Positions 32,363 to 42,501 of a DNA stretch of 64,000 bases are shown one piece after another. How positions within the stretch are numbered: position 1 is the first letter of the stretch; each line of letters starts with the position of its first letter. Source of the stretch: Phycisphaeraceae bacterium (GTDB taxonomy: Bacteria; Planctomycetota; Phycisphaerae; Phycisphaerales; SM1A02); the NCBI GenBank assembly GCA_004213555.1, contig SHAP01000001.1, forward strand, positions 186,001 to 250,000, written 5' to 3'. The translations under genes and the position numbers were made by a program. The notes under the pieces were generated by a model that saw only the letters and a list, made by a program, of their open reading frames with translations, did not search any database and was not told where the DNA came from.

Positions 32363-35173
32363 TCAAAGACCAACCGCAGCGGCGTCTCGGTCGCTGAGGA
32401 ACACCCCCTCTTCGCGTTCCCGAACGGTGCCATCACGCTTGCGGCTTCGGTCGCAACGAGGCTCTTCCCGCAAATCTTGGATCTCGATTGAGCCTTCCGC
32501 GGACAGCGCACACCGGCTGACGCCAAAGAGATCGGCCAATTCATCGGCAAAGGGGGCCAGCAAGCCATCTGGGTCGGGCAAGATGACCCCCGCGTCCATG
32601 GCGTTCTCGACGCCGCGTTCTTTGGCTTGCTCCAGCGCTGAAAGCACGTCGTTGCGAAGGGCCATGACTTTTGGCCACTCCGGATGCACTTCGACCGAGA
32701 ACGGGATTGGCATGGTTTCCATCGCCAAACAAGCATCCTCACCTTCCAAAGCCCGCCACGCTTCGTCGGTGGTGTGAGGCAACATGGGGGCAAGCAAACG
32801 AAGAAGCACATCCACAACGCGGCGCATCGTGGACCGGGTGCATTGCCGCCGTGGGGAGTCCGCGGCATCGCAGTACAGACGATCTTTCACGGCCACCGCG
32901 TGCACCGCCGAAACAGTGTCGTTGCAGAAGTCATACAAAAGCTGATGGGCGCGGCGGAAGGCGTATTCCGACCACGCCGCTTCCACCCTCTCGCGAAGGA
33001 TCGCGGTCTCGCCCAAGAGCCAAGCATCAATCGAGGTGGATGGCGGGTCACCCACGGCCAAGGCTTCCTCCGAGGTCATTCCATGGAGATTGCCAATCAA
33101 GAACCGAATGGTGTTGCGGATCTTGCGGTAGGACTCACCCGCCACGTCAAAGAACGAGAGATCAACCTTGATGTCATTTTCGAAGGGCAAAGAGGCGACC
33201 CACCAACGGCAGACATCGGCCCCGTAATTTTGCAGCAGCTCATCGACATCAAGGGCGTTGCCCCCCGACTTGCTCATCTTGCGACCGTCTTTGTCGACCA
33301 TAAAGCCATGGGTCAAGATGGCTTTGTACGGGGCCACGCCCGTCACGCCCAGTGCGGGCAACAATGAAAGTTGGAACCAGCCTCGGTGTTGGTCAGACCC
33401 TTCGAGGTACAAATCGATGGGGTAGCCGATGCCCCGAGCCCGCATGACCGCGTTCCATGAAGAACCAGATTCCATCCAGACGTCGAAGATGTCATAGGTC
33501 TTCTCGAGAGTGCCCACATCAAGATCCGCGGGAGCCTCCGGATCACTGGACAGGTCCCAGCCCGACAACAGTTCTTCTGGAGTGCAGGCAAACCAAGCGT
33601 CGGAACCCTTTTCCCCAAAGACAGCCGAAACGGCTCGCACCGAGGCCCCGGTCATCAGAACCGCGCCGTTGGCATCGCGAAAGGCGGGAATGGGCAAGCC
33701 CCAAGCCCGCTGCCGAGACAGGCACCAATCCGGTCGGCTTTCCAACATGCCGCGGAAGCGGTTGCGTCCCCACTCGGGGAAGAATTGGATGCCATCGATC
33801 GAATCGAGGGCCAACTGCCGCAATGACTTTTTGTCACGCTTGGTCGGCTCATCGACACCAACAAACCACTGTTCCGTCGCGCGGAAGATCACCGGTGTCT
33901 TGCTTCGCCAATCGTGGGGGTAGGAGTGCATGAACCGCTCGGCGAGCAACAAGTGGCCTTGTTCACGCAGGTGTTCGGTTACTTTTTCGTTGGCATCCCA
34001 AATCGACATTCCAACCAACCACTGGGGAACGGTGTCGTCGTAGGTGCCATCACCAAGCACCGGGCAGTACGCATCGAGCCCCTCACGCAGACCCGTTTGG
34101 TAGTCCTCGGCACCATGCCCCGGAGCGGTGTGCACCAGACCAGTGCCGTCTTCCAGAGTGACATAGTCCGCGGTCACCACCCGTCCTTGACGGTCGCAGA
34201 ATGGGTGCTCATAGGTCAGACCAACCAGAGCCGAACCGTCACACTCGGCCAGGATCTCACAGGAGACCCCGGCTTTTTCGGCGACTTTGGCCGCCAGATC
34301 CGAGGCCAAAATCGCAAGGTTGCCGTCCATTTGGCACAAGGCGTAGCGGAAGCGCTCGTGGACCGCGATGGCCAAGTTGGCGGGCAAGGTCCACGGGGTC
34401 GTGGTCCAAATGGTGAACGACGGCTTTTGCTCCAATTCGCATTGGAAAGCCGCAGCGACGGCGTCGGCATCACACGCCACGAAGTCGACGTACACCGACA
34501 AATCTTCTCGGTCCTGATATTCAAGCTCGGCTTCGGCCAGTGCTGTTTCGTTGGCAATGGACCAGTGCACTGGTTTACGCCGACGGGTCACCAAGCCTTG
34601 GTCCACCAAATCGGCAAAGCCCTCCAGAACCACCTTCTCGTACGACGGGTCCATGGTGAGGTACGGCGCGTCGTATTCGGCGTGGGTCAGAAGGCGGGCC
34701 ATTTGCCCGGACTGGATTTCCACAAACTTCTTGGCGAACGCTTGGCACTCGTTCCGAACCAACAGCCGCCGCTCGTCCTCCCCCATCGCAGCCAATGCTT
34801 CACCGCGGCCCGCTTCCACCAAGTTGGTCATCACCTTGTGTTCAATAGGCAAACCATGGCAATCCCAGCCTGGCACAAAGGTCACTTGATGCCCCTGCAT
34901 CAGACGAGAGCGGACCACAAAATCCTTCAGCACTTTGTTGAGCAGGTGCCCCAAGTGCAAGTTCCCGTTGGCGAAGGGAGGCCCATCGTGGAACACGAAT
35001 GGCTCCGCGGCCGAACGGGCCTCTCGCAATTGCTCAGCGAGGTTGATCTCGGCCCATCGGGCCACTGAGTTGGGTTCATTGGTGGCCAGACCAGCCCGCA
35101 TGGCGAATTCTGTTTTTGGCAGTTGGAGCGTGTCCTTCCACTTCCTCTTTTTGGGGGCGGGTGCGTCGCTCAT
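32363..35173 (-). CDS. ileS: Isoleucyl-tRNA synthetase
   Basis: Class I synthetase, 936 aa. The HIGH-type motif is GNLHLGHLLNK (about residues 70-80), the editing-domain landmark is TIWTTTPWTLPANLAIAV, and the KMSKS loop is GRKMSKSGGNALD (about residue 633). The C-terminal zinc region is degenerate: RCDRSRKRDGTV replaces the usual CxxC pair, as remembered for some planctomycete enzymes. It is four bases downstream of a small hypothetical gene and convergent with the tRNA-binding protein. No T-box leader is expected or seen. Confidence 0.95.
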   Translation of the reverse strand: MSDAPAPKKRKWKDTLQLPKTEFAMRAGLATNEPNSVARWAEINLAEQLREARSAAEPFVFHDGPPFANGNLHLGHLLNKVLKDFVVRSRLMQGHQVTFVPGWDCHGLPIEHKVMTNLVEAGRGEALAAMGEDERRLLVRNECQAFAKKFVEIQSGQMARLLTHAEYDAPYLTMDPSYEKVVLEGFADLVDQGLVTRRRKPVHWSIANETALAEAELEYQDREDLSVYVDFVACDADAVAAAFQCELEQKPSFTIWTTTPWTLPANLAIAVHERFRYALCQMDGNLAILASDLAAKVAEKAGVSCEILAECDGSALVGLTYEHPFCDRQGRVVTADYVTLEDGTGLVHTAPGHGAEDYQTGLREGLDAYCPVLGDGTYDDTVPQWLVGMSIWDANEKVTEHLREQGHLLLAERFMHSYPHDWRSKTPVIFRATEQWFVGVDEPTKRDKKSLRQLALDSIDGIQFFPEWGRNRFRGMLESRPDWCLSRQRAWGLPIPAFRDANGAVLMTGASVRAVSAVFGEKGSDAWFACTPEELLSGWDLSSDPEAPADLDVGTLEKTYDIFDVWMESGSSWNAVMRARGIGYPIDLYLEGSDQHRGWFQLSLLPALGVTGVAPYKAILTHGFMVDKDGRKMSKSGGNALDVDELLQNYGADVCRWWVASLPFENDIKVDLSFFDVAGESYRKIRNTIRFLIGNLHGMTSEEALAVGDPPSTSIDAWLLGETAILRERVEAAWSEYAFRRAHQLLYDFCNDTVSAVHAVAVKDRLYCDAADSPRRQCTRSTMRRVVDVLLRLLAPMLPHTTDEAWRALEGEDACLAMETMPIPFSVEVHPEWPKVMALRNDVLSALEQAKERGVENAMDAGVILPDPDGLLAPFADELADLFGVSRCALSAEGSIEIQDLREEPRCDRSRKRDGTVREREEGVFLSDRDAAAVGL

Positions 35174-35176
35174 GCC

Positions 35177-35371
35177 TTAGTCCTCTGGGTGTTCGCCAGG
35201 CTTGACGGTCTCGTCCAAATAGGCTTGGAAGTCACCAATTTTGTACGAGACAAAGCAGAACGCGTGATGGAGCGCGAACCATTCAGGATCGGTGGGATCC
35301 TTGTCCAAATCGGTACGGAGCCGGTTCAGTTCCGCCAGCACTTTTTCAACTTTGATCGGTGAATCGGACAT
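35177..35371 (-). CDS. Small conserved-looking hypothetical protein upstream of ileS
   Basis: 64 aa from ATG 35371 (MSDSPIKVEKVLAEL); an in-frame start at 35404 would add eleven residues. Acidic helical protein with DPTDPEWFALHHAFCFVSYKIGDFQAYLDE. No known domain. It ends three bases before the ileS start region, so the two are probably transcribed together. Confidence 0.55.
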   Translation of the reverse strand: MSDSPIKVEKVLAELNRLRTDLDKDPTDPEWFALHHAFCFVSYKIGDFQAYLDETVKPGEHPED

Positions 35372-35596
35372 GTTGAAGGATTCTACCCAGAACAGGGAGG
35401 GCATCAGTGCGTCAAAGCAGGCGAACGATCAATTTGTCGTGATCTCTTGTGATGGACGGTGGCCACGCGAAAGCGCGACCTGGTCGATTCCTGACAATCC
35501 TCAAAAAGTGTCTATTCCTTCAACGTCGAGCCGTCTAATATTGAAATTAGCCTGATTTTATTTGTCACCGAGAAGAGCGAGATCTTGGAGACACTC

Positions 35597-36145
35597 ATGA
35601 AATACAGCACACTTGCTTTTACTTTGGCCACTGCGACCGCAGCATCCGCTGATGTGTACGTTTGGGAATCCTTCACTGACGCCGGTGGTGGGACCAACGC
35701 ACCCACCGGTGGGAATGGCACCGGTTCACCCAGTTTGGTTGTCGTATCTGGTTCGCCATTTGTTGCCGGGTCCGGCAATTTATACGGTCCTAGTGGTCCT
35801 TTCACCATGCACCTTTACGGGGCTGGGTTCGTGAGCAACCCCACCATGGAGATCGCCGGTCTCGGATCCATATTCGACACCTCATCGTTCTACTTGAATA
35901 CCGCACAGGGCCCCGTGTTCCCTACGGTCGAAGTGACAAGTGGCGGCGAAGGCTTTGGGGCTTTCAACACCTACAGCCTTTCGTGGGACTACGCAGGTCC
36001 CGCCATCTTCTTCAACTTCGGCACCATCGCCCCTCATGCATCGCTTGATCGTCTGACCATCGGCACGCTTGGCGAGACGATTCCCGCACCGGGCGCCCTG
36101 GCATTGCTTGGATTGGCTGGCTTGGGACGACGCCGTCGCGCCTGA
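35597..36145 (+). CDS. Secreted PEP-CTERM/exosortase-type sorted protein
   Basis: 182 aa with a short signal peptide (MKYSTLAFTLATATAASA) and a beta-rich Gly/Ser/Thr middle. The C-terminus carries the Phycisphaerae-style sorting signal PAPGALALLGLAGL followed by GRRRRA, that is a Pro motif, hydrophobic helix and Arg cluster recognised by an exosortase. The ATG has GGAG six bases upstream. A strong terminator follows the gene. Surface display or matrix association is likely; its exact role is unknown. Confidence 0.8.
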   Translation: MKYSTLAFTLATATAASADVYVWESFTDAGGGTNAPTGGNGTGSPSLVVVSGSPFVAGSGNLYGPSGPFTMHLYGAGFVSNPTMEIAGLGSIFDTSSFYLNTAQGPVFPTVEVTSGGEGFGAFNTYSLSWDYAGPAIFFNFGTIAPHASLDRLTIGTLGETIPAPGALALLGLAGLGRRRRA

Positions 36146-36173
36146 ATCCACCGAGCATCAACCAAGGATCTCT

Positions 36174-36202
36174 GGGGACGACCATCCGGTCGTCCCCTTT
36201 TT
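36174..36202 (+). terminator. Terminator of the PEP-CTERM gene
   Basis: GGGGACGACC/GGTCGTCCCC, 10 perfect pairs with an ATCC loop, followed by TTTTT. It lies about 50 bases before the mutS start. Confidence 0.9.
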
Positions 36203-36253
36203 CGTAGGATTCTGTGTATCAAATCGAACTCCACACCATCTGCACCTCCACTG

Positions 36254-38905
36254 GTGGAAATCACCCTTGACCCGGCTCCGGGGCCCATTCCCGTTTCAGA
36301 AGCACAAGCTGCAGCCGCACTGGGTAAGCAAACCCCGGCCATGCAACAATGGTTCGAAATCAAATCCCAACACCCCGAGTGCATCCTCTTTTTCCGCATG
36401 GGAGATTTCTACGAGCTCTTTCACGACGACGCCGAAATCACCCACCGGATTTTGGGAATCACCCTGACCCAACGGTCCGAAGGCGTCCCCATGGCCGGTA
36501 TTCCTTACCACGCTCTGGAGGGGTACTTGGCGACCATGCTCGAGGAGGGCTGGCGCTGTGCGGTGGTCGACCAACTCGAAAATCCCAAGGAAGCCAAAGG
36601 GGTCGTCAAACGCGGCGTCACCCGAATTTTGACCCCGGGAACCGTCACCGATGAAGCCTTGCTTGATGCAGGGCGGGACAATCTGCTGGGGCTGCACACT
36701 GGGGCTTACCTCGCCGTTGCCGACGTCTCGACCGGACGATTTGAGCTTCACCCATGTGAATCTGAAGAGATCGCGGCCGTGGCTCGACGCTTGGGCATCC
36801 AAGAGTTGCTGCTTCCAATTGCCCCCGATGAAGATCCGGACGTCACCGCGCTGAGACTTTTGGGTATCCATCCGGGAACGGTCCCGGCGTGGACCTGCGG
36901 GGTAGATGAAGCCCGGCGGCTCCTTGAACGACAGTTCGGCATCACCGATCTGGCAGGATTTGGCCTCACCGAAGATGCAGCCATCGCCGCCGCCGGAGGC
37001 TTGTTGCGGGCCATTCAAAACACGCAGGATCCCGAGTCGGCCGGTGATCGGTCTCCCAAGCTTGGGCACCTTCAACCCCCACAAATCATCACCTCCCACG
37101 GGCGGCTTCGGCTGGATGCGGTGGCGCTCTCGGCCATGGAAATCGAGCGAACCAACCGGGCCGGGTCGGCAGAAGGCTCGCTCTTGTCCACGTTCGAACG
37201 GCCCCGCAGCCCCATGGGTCGTCGGGCCTTGCGTGATCGCTGCTGCCGGCCGTATGGAAATTTATCCGAGATCAACGCCGCCCACGACCGGGTGGCAGCG
37301 CTGCTGGAACCAGCGTTCGACCTCGCCAGCCTTCGCCAGCAGATGGGGAACATTTCGGACCTCCCCCGAATCGCGGCCCGGGCCGGCTTGGGGCGGGCCA
37401 CGCCGCGTGATTTGGCCGCCCTAGGAACCACCCTGCAAGCGGCTTCCACACTCACGTTGCCCCAGCAGGGGTTTGGGGAAGTCGCCAAAGCCCTTGCCGA
37501 AGAGATCCAACAACTCCAAACTCTTCGTGATCAATTTTCAGAGTCCTTTGTCGACGAACCACCACAGCACCTCAGAGAAGGCGGGCTGTTTCGTGATGGC
37601 GTCGACGCAGAACTGGATGAAGCACGCACCCTCGAGCGCGATGCCGGCGCTTGGCTGACCAAATACCAACAAGAACTCTCAGAGCAGTACGACATCCCTT
37701 CCTTGCGGGTGATGTTCAACCGTGTGTTTGGATATGGCATTGAAGTCACCAACACCCATCGCGACAAAGTACCTTCGCATTGGGTGCGCAAGCAAACACT
37801 GCGGAACAGCGAACGCTACATCACCGAAGAACTCAAAGCTTGGGAAGAAAAAGTGCTCACCGCCGGTGAACGGGCCATCAAGCGGGAACAGGAACTGTTC
37901 GATCGGTGCATTCTGCAAGTCAACGCTGCCGCCAACCACTTGAACGCGGCGGCCGCATTGATCGCAGAGATCGATGTTGACGCCACGTTTGCGGCCACGG
38001 CCCGACGAGATGGATCCATCCGACCAAACATGATCGAGTCCCCGGAGTGCGATCTGGCTGGCGCCCGCCATCCGGTGTTGGATCGACTGCTCGGCGCTGA
38101 ATTCGTTCCTGTTGATGTCAAACTTGGTGGCAGTGAGCCCAGTTTGGCGCTCGTCACGGGGCCAAACATGGCCGGTAAGAGTACGGCGATCCGAACCGCC
38201 GCGTTGCTCACACTGCTCGCCCACGCCGGCGCGTACGTCCCCGCGGCCTCGGCCACGATCGGCCGATGCGACCGCATCCTCACTCGAATTGGCGCGAGCG
38301 ACGAGTTGCACGCCGGTCGCTCCACGTTCATGGTGGAAATGACCGAAACGGCGTCCATCCTGCATGCCGCCACGCCGCACTCGTTGGTGGTGTTGGATGA
38401 GATTGGCCGCGGCACCAGCACCCTTGATGGTTTGGCCCTTGCGTGGTCGATCGCCGAACACTTGGCCAACTTGGGCGCTCGCACACTGTTCGCCACCCAC
38501 TACCACGAACTGACCGATTTGGCCGACACCCGAAGTGGGGTCAAGAACTTGCACGTCTTGGTGCGTGAATGGGGAGAAGAGATTGTCTTCTTGCATCGCC
38601 TCGAACCTGGACGGGCCGGTCGGTCATGGGGCGTGCAAGTGGCACGCTTGGCCGGGATGCCTTGCACCACCATCAGCAGGGCGAAGGAACTTTTGGAACG
38701 CTTGGCGGTCCGGGTTGAAGGCACGGGCATCGACCACGAGCCCACCCTCTTTGATCAGACTTCAGTGAAATCAAATCCTCAAGAGCATCCCATCGTGCAG
38801 AAGATCCGCCACGCCGATCTCGACGGATTGTCGCCGCGGGAAGCGTTTGAACTTCTGGCCAAATGGCAAGACGAACTTGGGCTAAATCCTCAAGCAGAAG
38901 AATGA
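36254..38905 (+). CDS. mutS: DNA mismatch repair protein MutS
   Basis: 883 aa. The mismatch-reading Phe-X-Glu is in FFRMGDFYELF (about residues 46-56). Walker A is GPNMAGKSTAIR (about residue 634), Walker B is LVVLDEIGRGTSTLDG (about residue 712), and the signature region RSTFMVEMTE lies between. It recognises mispairs and recruits MutL. The GTG at 36254 is the only early start in frame after the PEP-CTERM terminator, with no clear ribosome site; ATG 36341 would still keep the mismatch motif. No mutL is adjacent. Confidence 0.95.
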   Translation: MEITLDPAPGPIPVSEAQAAAALGKQTPAMQQWFEIKSQHPECILFFRMGDFYELFHDDAEITHRILGITLTQRSEGVPMAGIPYHALEGYLATMLEEGWRCAVVDQLENPKEAKGVVKRGVTRILTPGTVTDEALLDAGRDNLLGLHTGAYLAVADVSTGRFELHPCESEEIAAVARRLGIQELLLPIAPDEDPDVTALRLLGIHPGTVPAWTCGVDEARRLLERQFGITDLAGFGLTEDAAIAAAGGLLRAIQNTQDPESAGDRSPKLGHLQPPQIITSHGRLRLDAVALSAMEIERTNRAGSAEGSLLSTFERPRSPMGRRALRDRCCRPYGNLSEINAAHDRVAALLEPAFDLASLRQQMGNISDLPRIAARAGLGRATPRDLAALGTTLQAASTLTLPQQGFGEVAKALAEEIQQLQTLRDQFSESFVDEPPQHLREGGLFRDGVDAELDEARTLERDAGAWLTKYQQELSEQYDIPSLRVMFNRVFGYGIEVTNTHRDKVPSHWVRKQTLRNSERYITEELKAWEEKVLTAGERAIKREQELFDRCILQVNAAANHLNAAAALIAEIDVDATFAATARRDGSIRPNMIESPECDLAGARHPVLDRLLGAEFVPVDVKLGGSEPSLALVTGPNMAGKSTAIRTAALLTLLAHAGAYVPAASATIGRCDRILTRIGASDELHAGRSTFMVEMTETASILHAATPHSLVVLDEIGRGTSTLDGLALAWSIAEHLANLGARTLFATHYHELTDLADTRSGVKNLHVLVREWGEEIVFLHRLEPGRAGRSWGVQVARLAGMPCTTISRAKELLERLAVRVEGTGIDHEPTLFDQTSVKSNPQEHPIVQKIRHADLDGLSPREAFELLAKWQDELGLNPQAEE

Positions 38906-38919
38906 CCATCGGCAAGCAG

Positions 38920-38945
38920 CCCTCGTGACGCAAGGTTTACGAGGG
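38920..38945. terminator. Hairpin between convergent mutS and peptidase genes
   Basis: CCCTCGT/ACGAGGG, 7 pairs with a 12-base loop. No U tract on either strand, so its activity as a terminator is uncertain. Confidence 0.3.
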
Positions 38946-38966
38946 ACGGACCAGCCACCAATGAGT

Positions 38967-40358
38967 TCATGCGGTCACTCTGGCGAAAGACTCCAGCATG
39001 CGCAGGTGACTCTTCACCCCATTGTCAAAACACACCCGCTCGAACTTCTCGTTTGGGGCGTGCGTGCCGTCGTCATCCAACCCGAAGCCCACCAGCAACG
39101 ACTCAAAGCCAAGGTGTTCACGGATCAAGCCGCAGACGGGAATCGAACCGCCCGAGCCCACCATGGCCGCCGGCTTGCCGAACTGGGCTTGCAACCCTTC
39201 TTGGGCGGCGGCCAGCCACGGAGAATCTCCGTCCACCTCGAAGGCGTCCTCGGCCCCGAATTCGGTGATTTCCCAGCGGCACCCTTTGGGGGTGCGATCC
39301 AAAAAGAATTGCTTCAACGCATCGCGGACGTTCTCGGCGTTTTGGCCGGCGATCAACCGGCACGAGATTTTGGCGGTGGCGTGCGCGCCAATGACGGTCT
39401 TGGCCCCCTCTCCGGTGTAGCCCGCACAGAGACCATTCACTTCCACCGTGGGCCGTGACCAAATGCGTTCCAGAACCCGAGTGCCCTTTTCGCCCAGATC
39501 GGTGTCCAGCCCCGCCGTGGCCAAGAACGCCTTGTCGTCAAATCCGAGGGCGTACCACGAATCGATGCGGTCCTGATCGGGAGGACGAATGCCGTCATAG
39601 AAGCCAGGTACCGCCACCCGAAGATTGTCGTCGTGCAACTGCGCGATGACCTTTGAGAGCAACATGGCGGGGTTGGGAACGGTGCCACCGAACATGCCCG
39701 AGTGCAGATCGGAACCAGGCCCGTGCAACCGAACTTGGATGTACACCAACCCGCGTAGAGAAGTGGTGATGGCCGGCGTGTTGACATCCCACATGCCGGT
39801 ATCGCACACGACGCAGGTGTCCGCGGCCAAGAGTTCTTTTTCTTGATCAAGGAAGCCCGGCAAACTGGGCGATCCACATTCCTCTTCGCCTTCCAAAATA
39901 ACTTTCACCCGAATCGGAAAACCACCGTGGGTGGCTTGCCACGCCGCGAAAGCTTCGATGAACGTCATCAACTGCCCTTTGTCATCCACCGCTCCTCGAG
40001 CCACGATGCGATCCCCGTGAGGACCTTGGACCACTTGAGGGTCAAACGGAGAACTGTGCCACAGTTCCAACGGATCAGCAGGCTGCACGTCGTAATGCCC
40101 GTAATACAAAACGGTTGGCCCGTCGGTCGGGCCGGCTTCGGCGGTCACGATCGGATGCTTGTCCGTTCCATGCACGGTCGCGTCGAATCCGATTTCTCGC
40201 AACCGATTGGCGCACCAGTCGGCACCTCGCTGCATGTCTTCAGCGAAGGCTGGGTCGGTGCTGACGGTTGGGATGGCAAGCAAATCCTTGACCCGCTGCA
40301 ATGCGGCATCTCGATCGGATTCGTACGTGGCAATGGCAGATTCGGCAGGTGAACTCAT
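38967..40358 (-). CDS. M20-family dipeptidase / metallopeptidase
   Basis: 463 aa zinc peptidase of the CNDP/PepV-like M20 group. Metal and catalytic residues are in YYGHYDVQP (His and Asp), RGAVDDKGQ (bridging Asp) and ILEGEEECGSP (catalytic Glu pair); the dimerisation-domain His is in GPGSDLHSGMFGG. It probably cleaves dipeptides in the cytoplasm, as there is no signal peptide. It stands alone, with a short divergent promoter region shared with the next gene (23 bases). Confidence 0.92.
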   Translation of the reverse strand: MSSPAESAIATYESDRDAALQRVKDLLAIPTVSTDPAFAEDMQRGADWCANRLREIGFDATVHGTDKHPIVTAEAGPTDGPTVLYYGHYDVQPADPLELWHSSPFDPQVVQGPHGDRIVARGAVDDKGQLMTFIEAFAAWQATHGGFPIRVKVILEGEEECGSPSLPGFLDQEKELLAADTCVVCDTGMWDVNTPAITTSLRGLVYIQVRLHGPGSDLHSGMFGGTVPNPAMLLSKVIAQLHDDNLRVAVPGFYDGIRPPDQDRIDSWYALGFDDKAFLATAGLDTDLGEKGTRVLERIWSRPTVEVNGLCAGYTGEGAKTVIGAHATAKISCRLIAGQNAENVRDALKQFFLDRTPKGCRWEITEFGAEDAFEVDGDSPWLAAAQEGLQAQFGKPAAMVGSGGSIPVCGLIREHLGFESLLVGFGLDDDGTHAPNEKFERVCFDNGVKSHLRMLESFARVTA

Positions 40359-40381
40359 GATTGGAATGCTAGCGTTCTGGG

Positions 40382-40936
40382 ATGCCTGACTTTGCGGACC
40401 TCTTGGAACACTTGGCCGATCGCTGTCCGCCCCCTGCCAACACCCTCACTGCGGGGGAATTGGACGGGGCCATCCGGGCCGCGGTGCTCGGGGAACCGTG
40501 GGACGGACCTTGTACTCGGCCAGAAACCAGAATGTGGTGGGATCGATTGAAGGGATCGGTCTCCCCGGACAACGAGGCTCGGTGGCAGGGCGATGGTCCC
40601 CTCCTCCAGCAGCACGAATCGGAAGCCATTGAAGTCTGGACCGATGCCGAGCTCTCCGCCCTGCATGCCGCTTGGTTTGTGGCCAAGAGCCCAGCGCAAC
40701 AAGAACGCATTGAGCGTGCGGTGGCATGGCATCTGGAGCACCTTCAACCCGACAATGCGACCAACCGGCCTTGGGCCATTCACGTCTTCTACCTCCACGG
40801 CACCCCGGAAGCCGAACACCACGCCGCCACCTTGATCCACAACGTGCAAGCTTCGGGGGGCACGACGTTGGCCGGACTGTTGCTCCGTGACGCGGCCGCC
40901 GCGATCAGAGGTCAATCAGGAACAACTCCCGCATAA
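40382..40936 (+). CDS. Hypothetical cytoplasmic protein
   Basis: 184 aa, no named family. It is Trp/His-rich, with RMWWDRLKG, a helical HAAWFVAKSPAQQERIERAVAWHLEHL and the striking PDNATNRPWAIHVFYLHG, followed by a helical C-terminus. The mixture suggests a planctomycete-specific soluble protein. Its 3' end overlaps the convergent dapF by 25 bases. Confidence 0.6.
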   Translation: MPDFADLLEHLADRCPPPANTLTAGELDGAIRAAVLGEPWDGPCTRPETRMWWDRLKGSVSPDNEARWQGDGPLLQQHESEAIEVWTDAELSALHAAWFVAKSPAQQERIERAVAWHLEHLQPDNATNRPWAIHVFYLHGTPEAEHHAATLIHNVQASGGTTLAGLLLRDAAAAIRGQSGTTPA

Positions 40937-41691
40937 ACGCATCGGGCCGGTCCTGTCATCCAAAGTTCGTTGTTGCATTGGGTGATCTCCAAGGATCCCC
41001 CATCCAGATCAAGCGTCACCGTGTCTTGGCCAGGGGCTTTCGCGAAGTAGGCCGCCGCAACCGCACAAGCGCCAGTGCCACAAGCTTTCGTAACCCCGCT
41101 TCCACGTTCCCAAGTGCGAAGTCGAATCCTGCCGTGCTGTGGATCACTGGCAATTTGAACATTGATTCGATTAGGAAAGACCGACGCGGTTTCAATCTTT
41201 GGACCGATTTCCTGCATCATGACAGCTTCGCAGTCAGAGACGAAAGTCACGTAATGGGGGTTGCCCACATCGACGTGCACTCCGGGAAAAGGAGAAATCA
41301 AACCGGCGGGCAACTCGGTGATGGTGGCGGATCCCATGTTGACGGTCACCATGTCATGGCCCGAATCCTCCAAACCCAGCACTTTGCACTGTCGGTCGCC
41401 ACTTTTGGTGGACACCACCCCCGACCACAGCCCACCGCTTCGGCGCGCGAACTGGGCCGCAACAGCTCGGATGCCATTGCCACACATCGCACCTTCAGAG
41501 CCATCGGCGTTAAAAATCTGCATGGCCAAGGGATCGTCGCCCACCAGAATCAAACCATCCGAACCCACACCGAAATTTCGATCAGACCACCGAACCGCAT
41601 AGGAGTTGGGATCACGATCGCCAAATTCTCTTCGATCCACCAGCAGGTAGTCGTTGCCCAATCCTTCCCATTTTTCAAATCGAAGAGTCAC
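40912..41691 (-). CDS. dapF: Diaminopimelate epimerase
   Basis: Converts LL- to meso-diaminopimelate for peptidoglycan and lysine. 259 aa. The two catalytic cysteines are in EGAMCGNGIRA (Cys70) and TKACGTGACAVAAA (about Cys205). The N-terminal FEKWEGLGNDYLLVD and VDVGNPHYVTF are family landmarks. Presence of dapF fits planctomycetes having a DAP-type peptidoglycan. It overlaps the upstream lipoprotein gene by four bases. Confidence 0.95.
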   Translation of the reverse strand: MTLRFEKWEGLGNDYLLVDRREFGDRDPNSYAVRWSDRNFGVGSDGLILVGDDPLAMQIFNADGSEGAMCGNGIRAVAAQFARRSGGLWSGVVSTKSGDRQCKVLGLEDSGHDMVTVNMGSATITELPAGLISPFPGVHVDVGNPHYVTFVSDCEAVMMQEIGPKIETASVFPNRINVQIASDPQHGRIRLRTWERGSGVTKACGTGACAVAAAYFAKAPGQDTVTLDLDGGSLEITQCNNELWMTGPARCVYAGVVPD

Positions 41692-42473
41692 CGTGCAATT
41701 TCCCCCAAATCAACCACCAAGCCACCGCGTCGATACCAGTCGATTTGCAATCGATCTTTCGACAAACTGGTGATGACCAACGCTGGAACACCATGGGCTT
41801 CGGCGGCCTGCAAGTCGGTACCACCTGGCCCTGCGACCGCAGACATGTTCAGGAGCCGGGCATGAAAATGAAAAGGAATCGCGCCACCGAAAATTTTTCG
41901 GAAGTCGGATGGGCACCGATGGAAGACGCTGTCGTCTGCATGGCTTTGGCCCGGCGCGGCTTCGATGAGCCAAACGTCATCCCTCCAGTCCAAGGTGCCC
42001 CCCCATTCCGTGGATCGATCTTGGAGGTCAAGATCGCGAGTGCGAAACAACGTGGTCCGAACTTCGTTTGAATCAAACGCGGTTTGCACCAAGCGAAGGG
42101 ACAGTCGGTCCCATTCTGTGAGTTGAGGTTGATCCAAACCGAGAGGACGGCGTCGGGTCGCATCCTGACGGCGACGCGGAGGCGACTGGGGGGTTCTCAA
42201 CCTCCGAGGATTCGGGGCACGAGCGGCCAATTTGGATGTGGCCCAATCAGAAAATGTTGAACAGGGGGCAAAAGGAACAGCGCCATCCCACGTGGCAAGA
42301 TGGGCATGATCAAGATTGGTGAGCGGTTTGAGCCCAATCGCCTGAGAAGCGTCCAAAACCTTGGCAGAGAAATCAGGATCTTTGGTCTGCGAGGATGGAT
42401 ATTGAGCCATGGGGACACAGGCCTGTGGTCCGATACCCAAGGAGAATGCCAATATCCATCGCATGGTGCTCAT
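41688..42473 (-). CDS. Predicted lipoprotein upstream of dapF
   Basis: 261 aa from ATG 42473 (MSTMRWILAFSLGIGPQACVP), with a lipobox-like IGPQAC; in-frame ATGs at 42464 and 42488 are alternatives. A Pro/Arg-rich spacer (residues 85-115) precedes a beta-rich domain with WGGTLDWRDDVWLIEAAPG. No known family. The four-base overlap with dapF indicates a two-gene operon. Confidence 0.55.
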   Translation of the reverse strand: MSTMRWILAFSLGIGPQACVPMAQYPSSQTKDPDFSAKVLDASQAIGLKPLTNLDHAHLATWDGAVPFAPCSTFSDWATSKLAARAPNPRRLRTPQSPPRRRQDATRRRPLGLDQPQLTEWDRLSLRLVQTAFDSNEVRTTLFRTRDLDLQDRSTEWGGTLDWRDDVWLIEAAPGQSHADDSVFHRCPSDFRKIFGGAIPFHFHARLLNMSAVAGPGGTDLQAAEAHGVPALVITSLSKDRLQIDWYRRGGLVVDLGEIAR

Positions 42474-42501
42474 CCTATGAGTGACCATGTATCATTGAGT
42501 C

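Noticed and set aside
33914-35068. 384-codon frame antisense to ileS
   Set aside because: Shadow of IleS; rich in Gly/Gln/His without any family pattern.
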